A stretch of 61,532 nucleotides of DNA from Hyphomicrobiales bacterium. Lineage in GTDB: Bacteria > Pseudomonadota > Alphaproteobacteria > Rhizobiales > Beijerinckiaceae. Of the stretch, positions 43,512 through 51,580 are shown one piece after another. The notes beneath the pieces are model-generated. The model was not told where the DNA came from. It searched no databases and saw only the letters and a list, made by a program, of their open reading frames with translations. A program made the position numbers and the translations under genes. Location: positions 1 to 61,532 of the forward strand of contig CANFLM010000007.1 in the NCBI GenBank assembly GCA_947447895.1, given 5' to 3'. Each line of letters begins with the position of its first letter. Position 1 is the first letter of the stretch.

Positions 43512-44543
43512 ATGCGGTTCGGGCGAATGATTACGGTTGTCGGCGCACATGCCGAAGGGGAGTTGAACGAGGTCATTACCGGCGGCGTGGTCGATGTGCC
43601 GGGCCACACGATGTTCGACAAAATGCGCTATCTGGAGCAGCACGGCGATCAGGTGCGGCAATTATTGCTCAACGAGCCGCGCGGCAAAATCAACCAATGC
43701 GTCAATCTGGTGCTGCCGACCAGTAATCCCGAAGCCGATATCGGCTTTGTCATCATGGAATCGGATTTTTATGTGCCGATGTCCGGCACCAATACGATTT
43801 GCACGGTCACGGTGATCCTGGAGACCGGTATTTTGCCGATGCAGGAGCCTGTGACCCATTTTACACTCGAGGCGCCGGGCGGCTTGGTCAAGGTGCGGGC
43901 GGAATGCGAGAACGGCAAGGTCAAGAAAGTGGCCTTTGCCAATGTGCCGTCTTTTGTGTTCGGCCTCGATCTGCCTGTCGAGGTGCCCGGCCATGGCACA
44001 GTGACGGTCGATGTCGCCTATGGCGGCATGATCTATGCGATGGTCAATGGCGCGTCGCTGGGCCTGAAAGTCTCCAAGGACGAAGCGCGCGATCTGGTCG
44101 AGTTGGGCGAAAGGATCAAAGCGGCGGCGGCCGAGCAAATCCCTGCCGTCCATCCCGAAAATCCCGAGATCCACACCATCAACCAAACCCTGTTTGCCGG
44201 GCCTTTTGTCGATAAGGGAGCCGAAATCCATTCGCATAATGCGGTGATTGTGTCCCCCGGCCGCATCGATCGTTCGCCCTGCGGCACCGGCACCAGCGCG
44301 CGGATGGCGATCATGCATGCGCGGGGGCAGATGAGGCCAGGGCAGACCCTGGTGCATGAATCGCTGATCGGCACCAAATTCTATGGCCGTATCCTCGAGG
44401 AGTTGACCATCAATGGCGCGCCGGCCATCCGGCCCGAAATTGCAGGTCAGGCTTGGATTACGGCTTTCCACCAATATGTGCTGGATCCGACCGATCCGTT
44501 CCCGAACGGGTTCCGGTTGGGTGATCTGTGGCTGGGGAGCTGA
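43512..44543 (+). CDS. Proline racemase family protein (Ser/Cys active-site type; hydroxyproline epimerase/dehydratase-like)
   Basis: A 343-residue two-lobed enzyme of the proline racemase superfamily. The second catalytic cysteine is present as Cys257 in DRSPCGTGT. The first position is Ser91 (PMSGTNTIC) rather than Cys, and the usual His after it (CGHGT) is missing. Ser/Cys members include 4-hydroxyproline 2-epimerases and trans-3-hydroxyproline dehydratases, so simple proline racemase activity is unlikely. ATG 43512 has GGAG seven bases upstream. The LacI regulator follows after five bases. No other hydroxyproline pathway gene is evident, so the real substrate is open. Confidence 0.82.
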   Translation: MRFGRMITVVGAHAEGELNEVITGGVVDVPGHTMFDKMRYLEQHGDQVRQLLLNEPRGKINQCVNLVLPTSNPEADIGFVIMESDFYVPMSGTNTICTVTVILETGILPMQEPVTHFTLEAPGGLVKVRAECENGKVKKVAFANVPSFVFGLDLPVEVPGHGTVTVDVAYGGMIYAMVNGASLGLKVSKDEARDLVELGERIKAAAAEQIPAVHPENPEIHTINQTLFAGPFVDKGAEIHSHNAVIVSPGRIDRSPCGTGTSARMAIMHARGQMRPGQTLVHESLIGTKFYGRILEELTINGAPAIRPEIAGQAWITAFHQYVLDPTDPFPNGFRLGDLWLGS

Positions 44544-44548
44544 GGGGC

Positions 44549-45589
44549 ATGAAGTCGGTCAAAGGGAAAATCGGGGGTGATGCGGGCAATATCCGGCTGG
44601 TTGATGTGGCCAGGCGGGCGGAAGTGTCGGTTGCCACAGTCTCGCGCGTGATGAATACGCCGCAAGTGGTGCGGCCCGATGTGCGCCAGCGCGTCAATGA
44701 TGTGATCAAGGATATGGGCTATACCCGCAACGCGGCCGCCCGTGCCCTGCGCTCGCAATCCAACCGGCTGTTCGGCGCTTTGGTGCCGACGCTCAACCAG
44801 GCGATCTATGCCGCCATGATCGACGCCTTGCAGCGGCGCTTGTCGGAAAAGGGCTATCTGCTGGTGGTCGGCCAGACCGATTTTTCACCCGATACAGAGC
44901 TGCTCCATGTCAATGCGCTGATCGAACACGGCGCGGAAGCCCTTGTATTGGTGGGCCACGCCCATTCGCCCGAGCTTTACGACCTGCTCGAGCGCAAGAA
45001 AATTCCGTTCATAAACACCTACACCTATTCGCCCGAAAGCGGATACCCTTGCGTAGGGTTCGACAATGCCCTGGCCACGCGGCAGATGGCTGATTTCGTG
45101 ATGGATCTTGGCCATCAGGATGTGGCGGTGATTGTCGGGGTTACCAAAAACAACGATCGCGCCACCGAGCGGCTTGAAGGCGTCCGCCAGGCCATTGCGG
45201 CACGCGGCCTGGTGCTCAACCCGGATTATGTGTTTGAAAGCCGCTATACGATTGATGGCGGCCGCCATGCCATGCGGCAGCTGTTGCGTTTGCCGCGTCC
45301 TCCCACAGCGGTGCTGACAGGCAGCGATGTGCTGGCCTTCGGCGCGCTGGTCGAATGCAAGGCGCAAGGCATCGCGGTGCCCGAGCAGGTGTCGATTGTC
45401 GGGTTCGACGATATGGAATTTGCCGCCCATCTCGATCCGCCTTTGACGACCTTGCAGGTGCCGGTGGCCCAGATGGGGCAGAATGCGGCGGATTACCTGC
45501 TGGCCTGTGTGGCCAACGAGCCCCGCTACGATCAGGTTGAATTGGAAACGCGGCTGGTGGTGCGCAAAACCACGGCAAAGCGCAAGTAA
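44549..45589 (+). CDS. LacI family transcription regulator
   Basis: A 346-residue regulator. The N-terminal helix-turn-helix reads RLVDVARRAEVSVATVSRVMN, followed by the hinge NAAARALRSQ. The ligand-binding domain has GALVPTLNQAIYAAM and the C-terminal VSIVGFDDMEFAAHLDPPLTT. GAGGGG precedes the ATG. It probably shares a transcript with the upstream racemase-family gene. Palindromes of the LacI type occur in neighbouring intergenic gaps (43185, 45637, 46551), the natural candidate operators. The effector is unknown. Confidence 0.93.
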   Translation: MKSVKGKIGGDAGNIRLVDVARRAEVSVATVSRVMNTPQVVRPDVRQRVNDVIKDMGYTRNAAARALRSQSNRLFGALVPTLNQAIYAAMIDALQRRLSEKGYLLVVGQTDFSPDTELLHVNALIEHGAEALVLVGHAHSPELYDLLERKKIPFINTYTYSPESGYPCVGFDNALATRQMADFVMDLGHQDVAVIVGVTKNNDRATERLEGVRQAIAARGLVLNPDYVFESRYTIDGGRHAMRQLLRLPRPPTAVLTGSDVLAFGALVECKAQGIAVPEQVSIVGFDDMEFAAHLDPPLTTLQVPVAQMGQNAADYLLACVANEPRYDQVELETRLVVRKTTAKRK

Positions 45590-45636
45590 CCGATGAGCCC
45601 CGTCATCCCCGGCCAGATGCGGCTATAAACAGAAAA

Positions 45637-45650
45637 TGTAAACGATTACG
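45637..45650. promoter_or_regulatory. Candidate LacI-type operator B
   Basis: TGTAAACGATTACG has the CG centre common in LacI-family operators. It lies between the regulator gene and the second enoyl-CoA hydratase. Confidence 0.6.
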
Positions 45651-45742
45651 ACATTTTGCTTGGCGATCTGCTTGGCCAAGGGCATGATCGGATCAAACGG
45701 ATCGCCGGGCTTGACCAGCCGGGACAAAGGAGTAGCAAAACA

Positions 45743-46525
45743 ATGGGCAATCTTCTTCTGACGCAGATTGAGAATGGTGTCGCGGTGGTCACGTTGAATA
45801 ACCCGCCCCTCAATCTGGTGACACTAAGCCTGTCGCGCCTACTTTATGAGACAATTCAAGGGCTTGCGACCAATCCGGACGTGCGGGTGCTGGTGCTGAC
45901 CGGCAGTGGCCACAAGGCTTTTTGTGTCGGATCCGATCTCAACGAGTTCCCTGAAATGATGGCTGCCGGTGCCGTGGTGCCGAAAAAGCTCAAGATGGAG
46001 AATGACGCTTTCGGAGCCATCCGCGAGTTTCCGAAGCCGACCATCGCCGCATTGAACGGGTTGGCCTATGGCGGCGGGTTGGAAATGGCCTTGTGTTGCG
46101 ACATGCTGATTGCGGAACAAGGCGGCAAGATTGCTTTGCCCGAGATCAAACTGGGTGTGTTTCCCGGAAGCGGCGGCACGGTGCGCATGACCCGCCGGAT
46201 CGGCGAGAGCCGCGCCAAGAAAATGATGTTCACCGGCGAGCCGGTCACGGTCGAGGAAGCCCATCAATGGGGGCTGATCAATGAAATTGCCCCGAAAGGT
46301 CAAGCGCTTGAGCAAGCGGTTGCTTTGGCGCACACCATTGCCGAACAGCCCAATATTGCCCTGCAACTGTGCAAGGCGTCTGCCAATATGAGCTTTGACA
46401 TGGACGAGAAATCGGCTGTCTATGCCTCTTTGCCCCTGAGCGAAAAGGCGTTTACCTCGCACGATTGCAAGGAGGGTGTGCGCGCCTTTTTTGCCAAGGA
46501 AAAGCCCCGCTTCAGCCATTCATAA
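45743..46525 (+). CDS. Enoyl-CoA hydratase/isomerase family protein (copy 2)
   Basis: A 260-residue crotonase-fold enzyme, paralogue of the one at 37878. Active-site segments are CVGSDLNEFP, GLAYGGGLEMALCCD and LPEIKLGVFPGSGG. It starts MGNLLLTQIENGVAVVTLNN, with AAAGGAG upstream. Operator-like palindromes lie on both sides (45637 and 46551), so it may form its own regulated unit. The enzyme should act on a CoA ester made by one of the CaiB-type transferases nearby. Confidence 0.86.
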   Translation: MGNLLLTQIENGVAVVTLNNPPLNLVTLSLSRLLYETIQGLATNPDVRVLVLTGSGHKAFCVGSDLNEFPEMMAAGAVVPKKLKMENDAFGAIREFPKPTIAALNGLAYGGGLEMALCCDMLIAEQGGKIALPEIKLGVFPGSGGTVRMTRRIGESRAKKMMFTGEPVTVEEAHQWGLINEIAPKGQALEQAVALAHTIAEQPNIALQLCKASANMSFDMDEKSAVYASLPLSEKAFTSHDCKEGVRAFFAKEKPRFSHS

Positions 46526-46550
46526 ACCAGGTTGATTCAGCGGACGATAA

Positions 46551-46570
46551 AAATGTAATAGATTACATTT
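46551..46570. promoter_or_regulatory. Candidate LacI-type operator C (perfect arms)
   Basis: AAATGTAATAGATTACATTT has perfect 9-bp arms around AG. It is the best of the set and sits 57 bases before the DHDPS-family gene. Confidence 0.75.
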
Positions 46571-46626
46571 CTGCTTGCGCCGCCCTGGCATTGGTGTCAG
46601 GATTATCCAAATCAATCGGAGTGATG

Positions 46627-47586
46627 ATGATGAGCCGTTTTAAGAATTATAGCCCGCGCGGTGTTATTCCTGCCACTTTGCTGGCGTTCAATGATGATTA
46701 TTCGATCAATGAAAAGGAAACTGCCCGCCATCTGCGCCATGTCGCGGCAGTGCCGGGTCTCAATGCCATCACGGTCAACGGCCATGCCTCCGAAGTCCAT
46801 GCCTGCACCTTCGAGGAGCAGCAGCGTATCCTCTCGGTCTCGATGGCAGAGGTGGGGGACAAGATCCCGCTGATCAACGGCGTCTATGCCGATGGCACGC
46901 TGGAAGCGGTGCGGATCGCCAAAATGGCCGAACAGGAAGGCGCGTCCTGCCTGCTCGTCTTCCCGCCCAACAGCATGTCGATGGGAGGCCAGTTGCGGCC
47001 CGAAATGGCGCAGGTCCACTACAAGATGCTGGCCGACGCCACCGATCTCCCGATGATCCTGTTCCAGTATCCGATGTCGACCGGCTTGGGCTATCCGTTC
47101 GAGACCATGATGCGCCTGATCGAGGATGTGCCGACAATCCGTGCGATCAAGGATTGGTGTGCCAATCCGATGCTGCATGAAAAGCATATCCGCACCCTGC
47201 AGGGCCTGTCACGACCTGTCACCGTGCTGACCACCCATAGTGCCTGGCTGATGGCCTCGTTGAGCATGGGGGCTGACGGCCTGTTGTCGGGCGCGGGCAG
47301 TGTGGTGGCCGCGCAACAGGTGGCCCTGTTCAATGCCATTAAATCGGGTGATCTGGCCTTGGCCCAGAGCATCAATGACCAACTCTATCCGATGCAGCAG
47401 GCATTCTATGCCGAGCCGTTCCTAGATATGCATAACCGCATGAAGGAATGTCTGGTGATGCAGGGCTTGCTCGACCGGGCTGTGGTGCGTCCGCCTCTGA
47501 TGAAGCTGCGCGATACCGAACTGGCCTCCTTGCGCCGGGCTCTGGAAAGTGCCGGTTTGCTGAAAGACCGCATCGCTGCCGAATAA
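46627..47586 (+). CDS. Dihydrodipicolinate synthase family protein (class I aldolase/lyase)
   Basis: A 319-residue TIM-barrel enzyme of the DapA/NanA superfamily. The Schiff-base lysine is Lys175 in RAIKDW and the partner tyrosine is Tyr148 in FQYPMSTG. The N-terminal NGHASEVHACTFEEQ replaces the GTTGE-type loop that binds pyruvate in DapA, so the substrate is probably different. Members cleave or dehydrate 2-oxo acids. Several ATGs occur in tandem; 46627 is best spaced from GGAG. It lies directly behind the strongest operator-like palindrome, at the head of a plus-strand run. Confidence 0.83.
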   Translation: MMSRFKNYSPRGVIPATLLAFNDDYSINEKETARHLRHVAAVPGLNAITVNGHASEVHACTFEEQQRILSVSMAEVGDKIPLINGVYADGTLEAVRIAKMAEQEGASCLLVFPPNSMSMGGQLRPEMAQVHYKMLADATDLPMILFQYPMSTGLGYPFETMMRLIEDVPTIRAIKDWCANPMLHEKHIRTLQGLSRPVTVLTTHSAWLMASLSMGADGLLSGAGSVVAAQQVALFNAIKSGDLALAQSINDQLYPMQQAFYAEPFLDMHNRMKECLVMQGLLDRAVVRPPLMKLRDTELASLRRALESAGLLKDRIAAE

Positions 47587-47673
47587 GGGCTGAGGACGAC
47601 ACACCATCCGACTTCTGTGTTCAACCACGATCACCCGAAGCTTTGTGCCGGCCTGTGATTTTTGGAGATGCCT

Positions 47674-48867
47674 ATGCTCGACCTGTTGAAAGGCACGCGG
47701 ATCATCAGCTTCAACCATTTTTTGTTGGGGCCGGTCGGGGTGCAGCATCTTGCCGATATGGGGGCTGATGTCATTGCGGTTGAAACCGTTGGCGGCGCAT
47801 GGCAACGCCATTGGAGCGGGGCCAATGCCTTCCGCGACGAGCAGAGCATGCTGTTTTTGTGCGGCAACCGCAACAAGCGTTCCATCGCACTGGATTTACG
47901 GCAGGACGAGGCCCGCGAGATCGCCTTGCAACTGATCGATACGGCCGATGTGGTGATGGAAAATTTCCGTCCCGGTGTCATGGAACGGCTCGGTCTGGGT
48001 TGCGAGACCCTGCGCAAGCGCAAACCCTCGCTGATTTACGGATCGGCCACCGGCTACGGTCCTGATGGGCCCTATCTGGAAAAGCCGGGTCAGGATTTGC
48101 TGGTTCAGGCCCTGTTCGGCCTGATGGCCATTACGGGCGGTGAGGAGACCGGTCCGCGTCCTGTCGGCGTGTCGGCGGGGGACCATCACGGGGCGGCCTT
48201 GTTCGCCATGGGGATTCTGGCGGCTCTGGTAAGGCGGGGACGGACGGGCGAGGGCTGCCGCGTTGATGCCAATCTGATGCAGTCGGTGCTGGATCTGCAG
48301 GCCGAACCGCTCACCGCCTGGCTCAACATGCCGAAAAAGCCGGACTCGATCCGCGCGCCCGGCCATGTTGCTGGATGGTATTATCCCGCTCCTTATGGTG
48401 TCTATGCCACGCGCGACGGCCATCTGGCGATCTCGCTGTCGGCGGCGGATCTGCTGGCCGAAGTGCTGGAGGAGCCCTTGATCGCGGGCTTTACCGGCGA
48501 CGATCCCTGGACACGACGGGCCGAGCTGGCCGCCATTGTCAGCACGGCGGTCGCCAAAAAGACCAATGCCGAATGGATGGCGGTGATGGAGCCGCGCGGC
48601 GTCTGGCATGCCTCGGTCAACGACTATGAGGATATTCTCAATGATCCGCAGGTGATCCATCAGGATTGCTTTGTCACAGTGGAAGGGGCCGGACCCAACA
48701 AGGACAAGCTGACCTTCCTCAATCACCCCCTGCGCTATGATGGCCAAGCCGCCGAAATCGCGTTGCCGCCCCAGCCATTGGGGGCGCAGACCGAGACCAT
48801 CTTGCAAGACCTTGGCTTCTCGCAGCAGCGCATTGCCGCGCTGAAAGACAGCAAAGTGATCGCCTGA
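47674..48867 (+). CDS. CaiB/BaiF family CoA-transferase (copy 2)
   Basis: A 397-residue class III CoA-transferase and paralogue of the one at 41960, sharing LLxGxRIxSFxHFL, LADMGAD, NRNxRSIAxDL and PGQDLLxQA with the catalytic Asp. ATG 47674 has GGAG six bases upstream. It lies between a lyase-like and a MaoC-type gene. One transferase may activate the primary acid and the other a later intermediate or a related substrate. Confidence 0.9.
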   Translation: MLDLLKGTRIISFNHFLLGPVGVQHLADMGADVIAVETVGGAWQRHWSGANAFRDEQSMLFLCGNRNKRSIALDLRQDEAREIALQLIDTADVVMENFRPGVMERLGLGCETLRKRKPSLIYGSATGYGPDGPYLEKPGQDLLVQALFGLMAITGGEETGPRPVGVSAGDHHGAALFAMGILAALVRRGRTGEGCRVDANLMQSVLDLQAEPLTAWLNMPKKPDSIRAPGHVAGWYYPAPYGVYATRDGHLAISLSAADLLAEVLEEPLIAGFTGDDPWTRRAELAAIVSTAVAKKTNAEWMAVMEPRGVWHASVNDYEDILNDPQVIHQDCFVTVEGAGPNKDKLTFLNHPLRYDGQAAEIALPPQPLGAQTETILQDLGFSQQRIAALKDSKVIA

Positions 48868-48900
48868 TCAACACCATAACCAGAAAAGCCGGAGGACGAG

Positions 48901-49338
48901 ATGAGTGATTTCTATGTGAAGGTGGGCGATAGCGTGTCCTTCTCCAAGACGGTGAGCGAATCCGATGTGTACGGATTTGCGGGCATTACCGGCGATTTTT
49001 CCGGCAATCATGTCGATGAGGAATTCATGAAAAAGTCGGCCTATGGCCGCCGCATCGCCCATGGTGCGCTGATGGTCGGTTTCATGTCGACCTGTTCGAC
49101 CAAAATGATCGAGCAGTGCAACGGCACCGAGGGCGGCGAAACGCCGGTATCGGCAGGCTATGACCGCATCCGCATGCTGGCCGGTGTGCCGTTCGGTGAT
49201 ACGGTGTTCCTGACCTATACGATTGCCGAGGTTGATCCGGTCAAGCGGCGGTCGGTGGCCAATATCGAGGTCAAGAACCAGCATGGTGTGATGGTGGCGG
49301 TGGCCCAGCACATCCTGCGCTGGGTCAAGAACCCCTGA
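48901..49338 (+). CDS. MaoC family dehydratase
   Basis: A 145-residue hot-dog-fold protein with the MaoC/(R)-hydratase motif: FAGITGDFSGNHVDEEF, with the Asp and His of the active site, then RIAHGALMVGF. Such enzymes hydrate 2-enoyl-CoA esters, including branched or dicarboxylic ones. GGAGGA precedes the ATG. It follows the CoA-transferase by 33 bases and is probably co-transcribed with it and the following SDR. Confidence 0.9.
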   Translation: MSDFYVKVGDSVSFSKTVSESDVYGFAGITGDFSGNHVDEEFMKKSAYGRRIAHGALMVGFMSTCSTKMIEQCNGTEGGETPVSAGYDRIRMLAGVPFGDTVFLTYTIAEVDPVKRRSVANIEVKNQHGVMVAVAQHILRWVKNP

Positions 49339-49359
49339 GCCGTTTCCACAGTAAGCCAT

Positions 49360-49367
49360 TGATTACA
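49360..49367. promoter_or_regulatory. Possible LacI-type half-site D
   Basis: TGATTACA matches the right half of the proposed operator; the left half is degenerate. It lies in the 49-base gap before the SDR gene. Confidence 0.3.
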
Positions 49368-49387
49368 CAGCATAAAAGAGGATAGCC

Positions 49388-50149
49388 ATGCGTCTTTCCG
49401 ATAAAATCTGTATCGTCACAGGGGGTGCCTCGGGCATCGGTCTGGCCACTTGCGAGGTTTTTGCCCGCGAGGGGGCTAAAGTGGTGATTGCCGATCGCGA
49501 TCTCGCCGCGGCCAACAAGGCGGTGGCAGCCCTGGTCCAGAAGGGCGGCAAGGCGCTTGCCGTGCAATGCGATGTGTCCCATGCCGACAGTGTCGCCGCG
49601 ATGATCCAGGCCACGGTTGCTGCCTATGGCCGGCTGGATGTGATCGTCAACAATGCCGGATACGGCATCGCCGGCTCGCTGTCGGAAACCTCTGACGAGG
49701 ATTGGGAAGCCCTGATGGGCGTCAATGTGCGTGGCGTGTTCCTGTGCTGCAAGCATGCCATCAAGCAGATGCAGAAAAACGGTGGCGGGACCATCGTCAA
49801 TGTGGCCTCGGTGGTTGCCGCCGTGGGCATCCGCAACCGCGCCGCCTATGTGGCCTCCAAAGGCGCGGTGGCGGCAATGACCCGCTCGATCGCGCTCGAT
49901 TATGTCGCAAGCCATATCCGCTGCAATGCGATTGCGCCGGGCACGATCGATACGCCCTATTATACCGAAATTCTCGCCAAGGCGGCTGATCCGGTGGCGA
50001 TCCGGCAGGGGCTGGAAGCCCGCCAGCCGATGGGCCGTCTCGGCACGCCGGAAGAAATTGCCAATGGCATTCTGTTTCTGGCCTCCGATGAAAGCTCATT
50101 CGCGACCGGCTCGATCCTCACCATTGATGGCGGCATGACAGCCCAGTGA
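49388..50149 (+). CDS. SDR family oxidoreductase (classical, FabG-like)
   Basis: A 253-residue classical SDR with all motifs: TGGASGIG, NNAG, the serine in NVASV and Tyr-x3-Lys in AAYVASKGA. The aspartate in VIADRD after beta-2 favours NAD. The C-terminus TGSILTIDGGM is FabG-like. A beta-hydroxy or secondary alcohol intermediate of the CoA pathway is a plausible substrate, following the MaoC hydratase. A strong terminator follows at 50168. Confidence 0.88.
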   Translation: MRLSDKICIVTGGASGIGLATCEVFAREGAKVVIADRDLAAANKAVAALVQKGGKALAVQCDVSHADSVAAMIQATVAAYGRLDVIVNNAGYGIAGSLSETSDEDWEALMGVNVRGVFLCCKHAIKQMQKNGGGTIVNVASVVAAVGIRNRAAYVASKGAVAAMTRSIALDYVASHIRCNAIAPGTIDTPYYTEILAKAADPVAIRQGLEARQPMGRLGTPEEIANGILFLASDESSFATGSILTIDGGMTAQ

Positions 50150-50167
50150 TGACCGTCCAGCCGGTTG

Positions 50168-50198
50168 AAGCGGGGAGCCTTCGGGTCCCCGCTTTTTT
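50168..50198 (+). terminator. Rho-independent terminator after the SDR gene
   Basis: AAGCGGGGA and TCCCCGCTT form a 9-bp stem with a GCCTTCGGG loop, and the second arm runs into six T residues. Confidence 0.93.
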
Positions 50199-50264
50199 AT
50201 TGGCCGCTTGCAACCGCGCGCCGGGGTGGCCACACTCAACAAAGCGTTGGTGTCAGGAGGGCTC

Positions 50265-51572
50265 ATGATCGAACTGTCATCGGACCATGTGCGGGATGTG
50301 CTGGCATGGCTGGAACAGGCCCGCCCGTTGACCGATCAGCGGGTGCAGCAACGCGCCCGCTGGATAGTGCTGGATACCTATGGCTGCGTGCTGGCCGGTT
50401 TGCGGGCCGATACAGTGAGCGACATCGGACAGGTGTTGGCCGCCCAGGATGCAGGGCCGGTGCGGTTGGGGGATGTGGCTGGCCTGTCGGTGCTGTCAGC
50501 CGCCCAGCTCTTCGCCTATGCGTCCTGCTGGGACGAGGCCTGCGAGGGCCATGCCGGTGCCCATGGCCGCCCCGCGCTGGCGGCTTTGGCGGCCCTGTAT
50601 CCTCTATGCCGCGACAAGACCTTGGGCGAGATGCTGGAAGCCCTGATTGTCGGCTATGAGGTGGGTGTGCGGATGGGCCGTGCCTTGCGGATCAAGCCGG
50701 GCATGCATGTGGATGGCAACTGGCCCGCTTTGGGGGCCGCTGTCGCGGTTGGCCAGTGTGTGGGGCTGACGCAGGACCGGATCATGCAAGCGGTCGGGAT
50801 TGTGGCCTGTCAGGTACCGGTGAGCCTCTATCTGCCGGTCAAGGCAGGGGCGACCAGCCGCAATGCCTATCTCGGACATGCCGCCGTTTTGGCCGTGCAA
50901 AGCGCATGGTCCGCTCTGGCAGGCGTGACAGCCCCTGACGGTGCCTTGATGGATTATGCCCGCATCGGCCTGTCCCGCGAGGCTGTGGATTGGGTCGGCC
51001 CCGGCAATTATGAGATCCTGAACGGCTATCTGAAACCCTATGCGGCCGTGCGCCATGTGCATTATGGGGCCGCAGCTGCCCAGATCCTGCGTCGCAGGTT
51101 CGATCCGCACAGGATCGAGCGCATAACGCTGGATATTTACGAGGAAGCCACCATTTATTGCGGCAATCGCCAACCGGCCACACCGATCCAGGCACAATTT
51201 TCGCTCAGCTTTGGCGTGGCCGCCGCATTGGCCTTCGACCGGCTTGATGCCGAGGTCTATCGCGCCGGACTGTTCGATGATCCGCTGTTGCGCCGTCTCG
51301 AAACCCTGGTCGAGATCAGGATCGATCCCGACCGCACAGGTCGCAACAGCCGTGGCGCGACCCTCTCGGTGCTGGCCGGTGGCCAATGGCACACAGAGGC
51401 GGTCGACGCCGTCTGGGGGGATCAGGCCTGCCCGCTGACGCAACAACAGGTCGAGGACAAATTCATCGCCTATGCCGCCCCGAGCCTTGGCGAGGCGCAA
51501 AGCCGCCTTGTGGCCGAGCGCATTCTCTCTGCCGGATTGTCCATGCCGATGAGAGAAGTGTGGGCGGTTTAA
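50265..51572 (+). CDS. MmgE/PrpD family protein
   Basis: A 435-residue member of the MmgE/PrpD family, which includes 2-methylcitrate dehydratase, cis-aconitate decarboxylase and other lyases of branched acids. The segments ARWIVLDTYGCVLAGL, EGHAGAHGRPALAALAALYPL and the region LKPYAAVRHVHYGAAAAQIL fit the family. GGAGG lies before the ATG at 50265. A terminator separates it from the upstream CoA cluster, but the function could be related. Which lyase reaction it catalyses cannot be read from the sequence. Confidence 0.85.
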   Translation: MIELSSDHVRDVLAWLEQARPLTDQRVQQRARWIVLDTYGCVLAGLRADTVSDIGQVLAAQDAGPVRLGDVAGLSVLSAAQLFAYASCWDEACEGHAGAHGRPALAALAALYPLCRDKTLGEMLEALIVGYEVGVRMGRALRIKPGMHVDGNWPALGAAVAVGQCVGLTQDRIMQAVGIVACQVPVSLYLPVKAGATSRNAYLGHAAVLAVQSAWSALAGVTAPDGALMDYARIGLSREAVDWVGPGNYEILNGYLKPYAAVRHVHYGAAAAQILRRRFDPHRIERITLDIYEEATIYCGNRQPATPIQAQFSLSFGVAAALAFDRLDAEVYRAGLFDDPLLRRLETLVEIRIDPDRTGRNSRGATLSVLAGGQWHTEAVDAVWGDQACPLTQQQVEDKFIAYAAPSLGEAQSRLVAERILSAGLSMPMREVWAV

Positions 51573-51580
51573 GCTCTGGT

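Noticed and set aside
43512-47586. A hydroxyproline degradation cluster (racemase-family plus DHDPS-family genes)
   Set aside because: The linking oxidase/dehydrogenase and the 2-oxoglutarate semialdehyde dehydrogenase are absent, and the DHDPS-type loop differs from the deaminase. The neighbours are CoA-ester enzymes.
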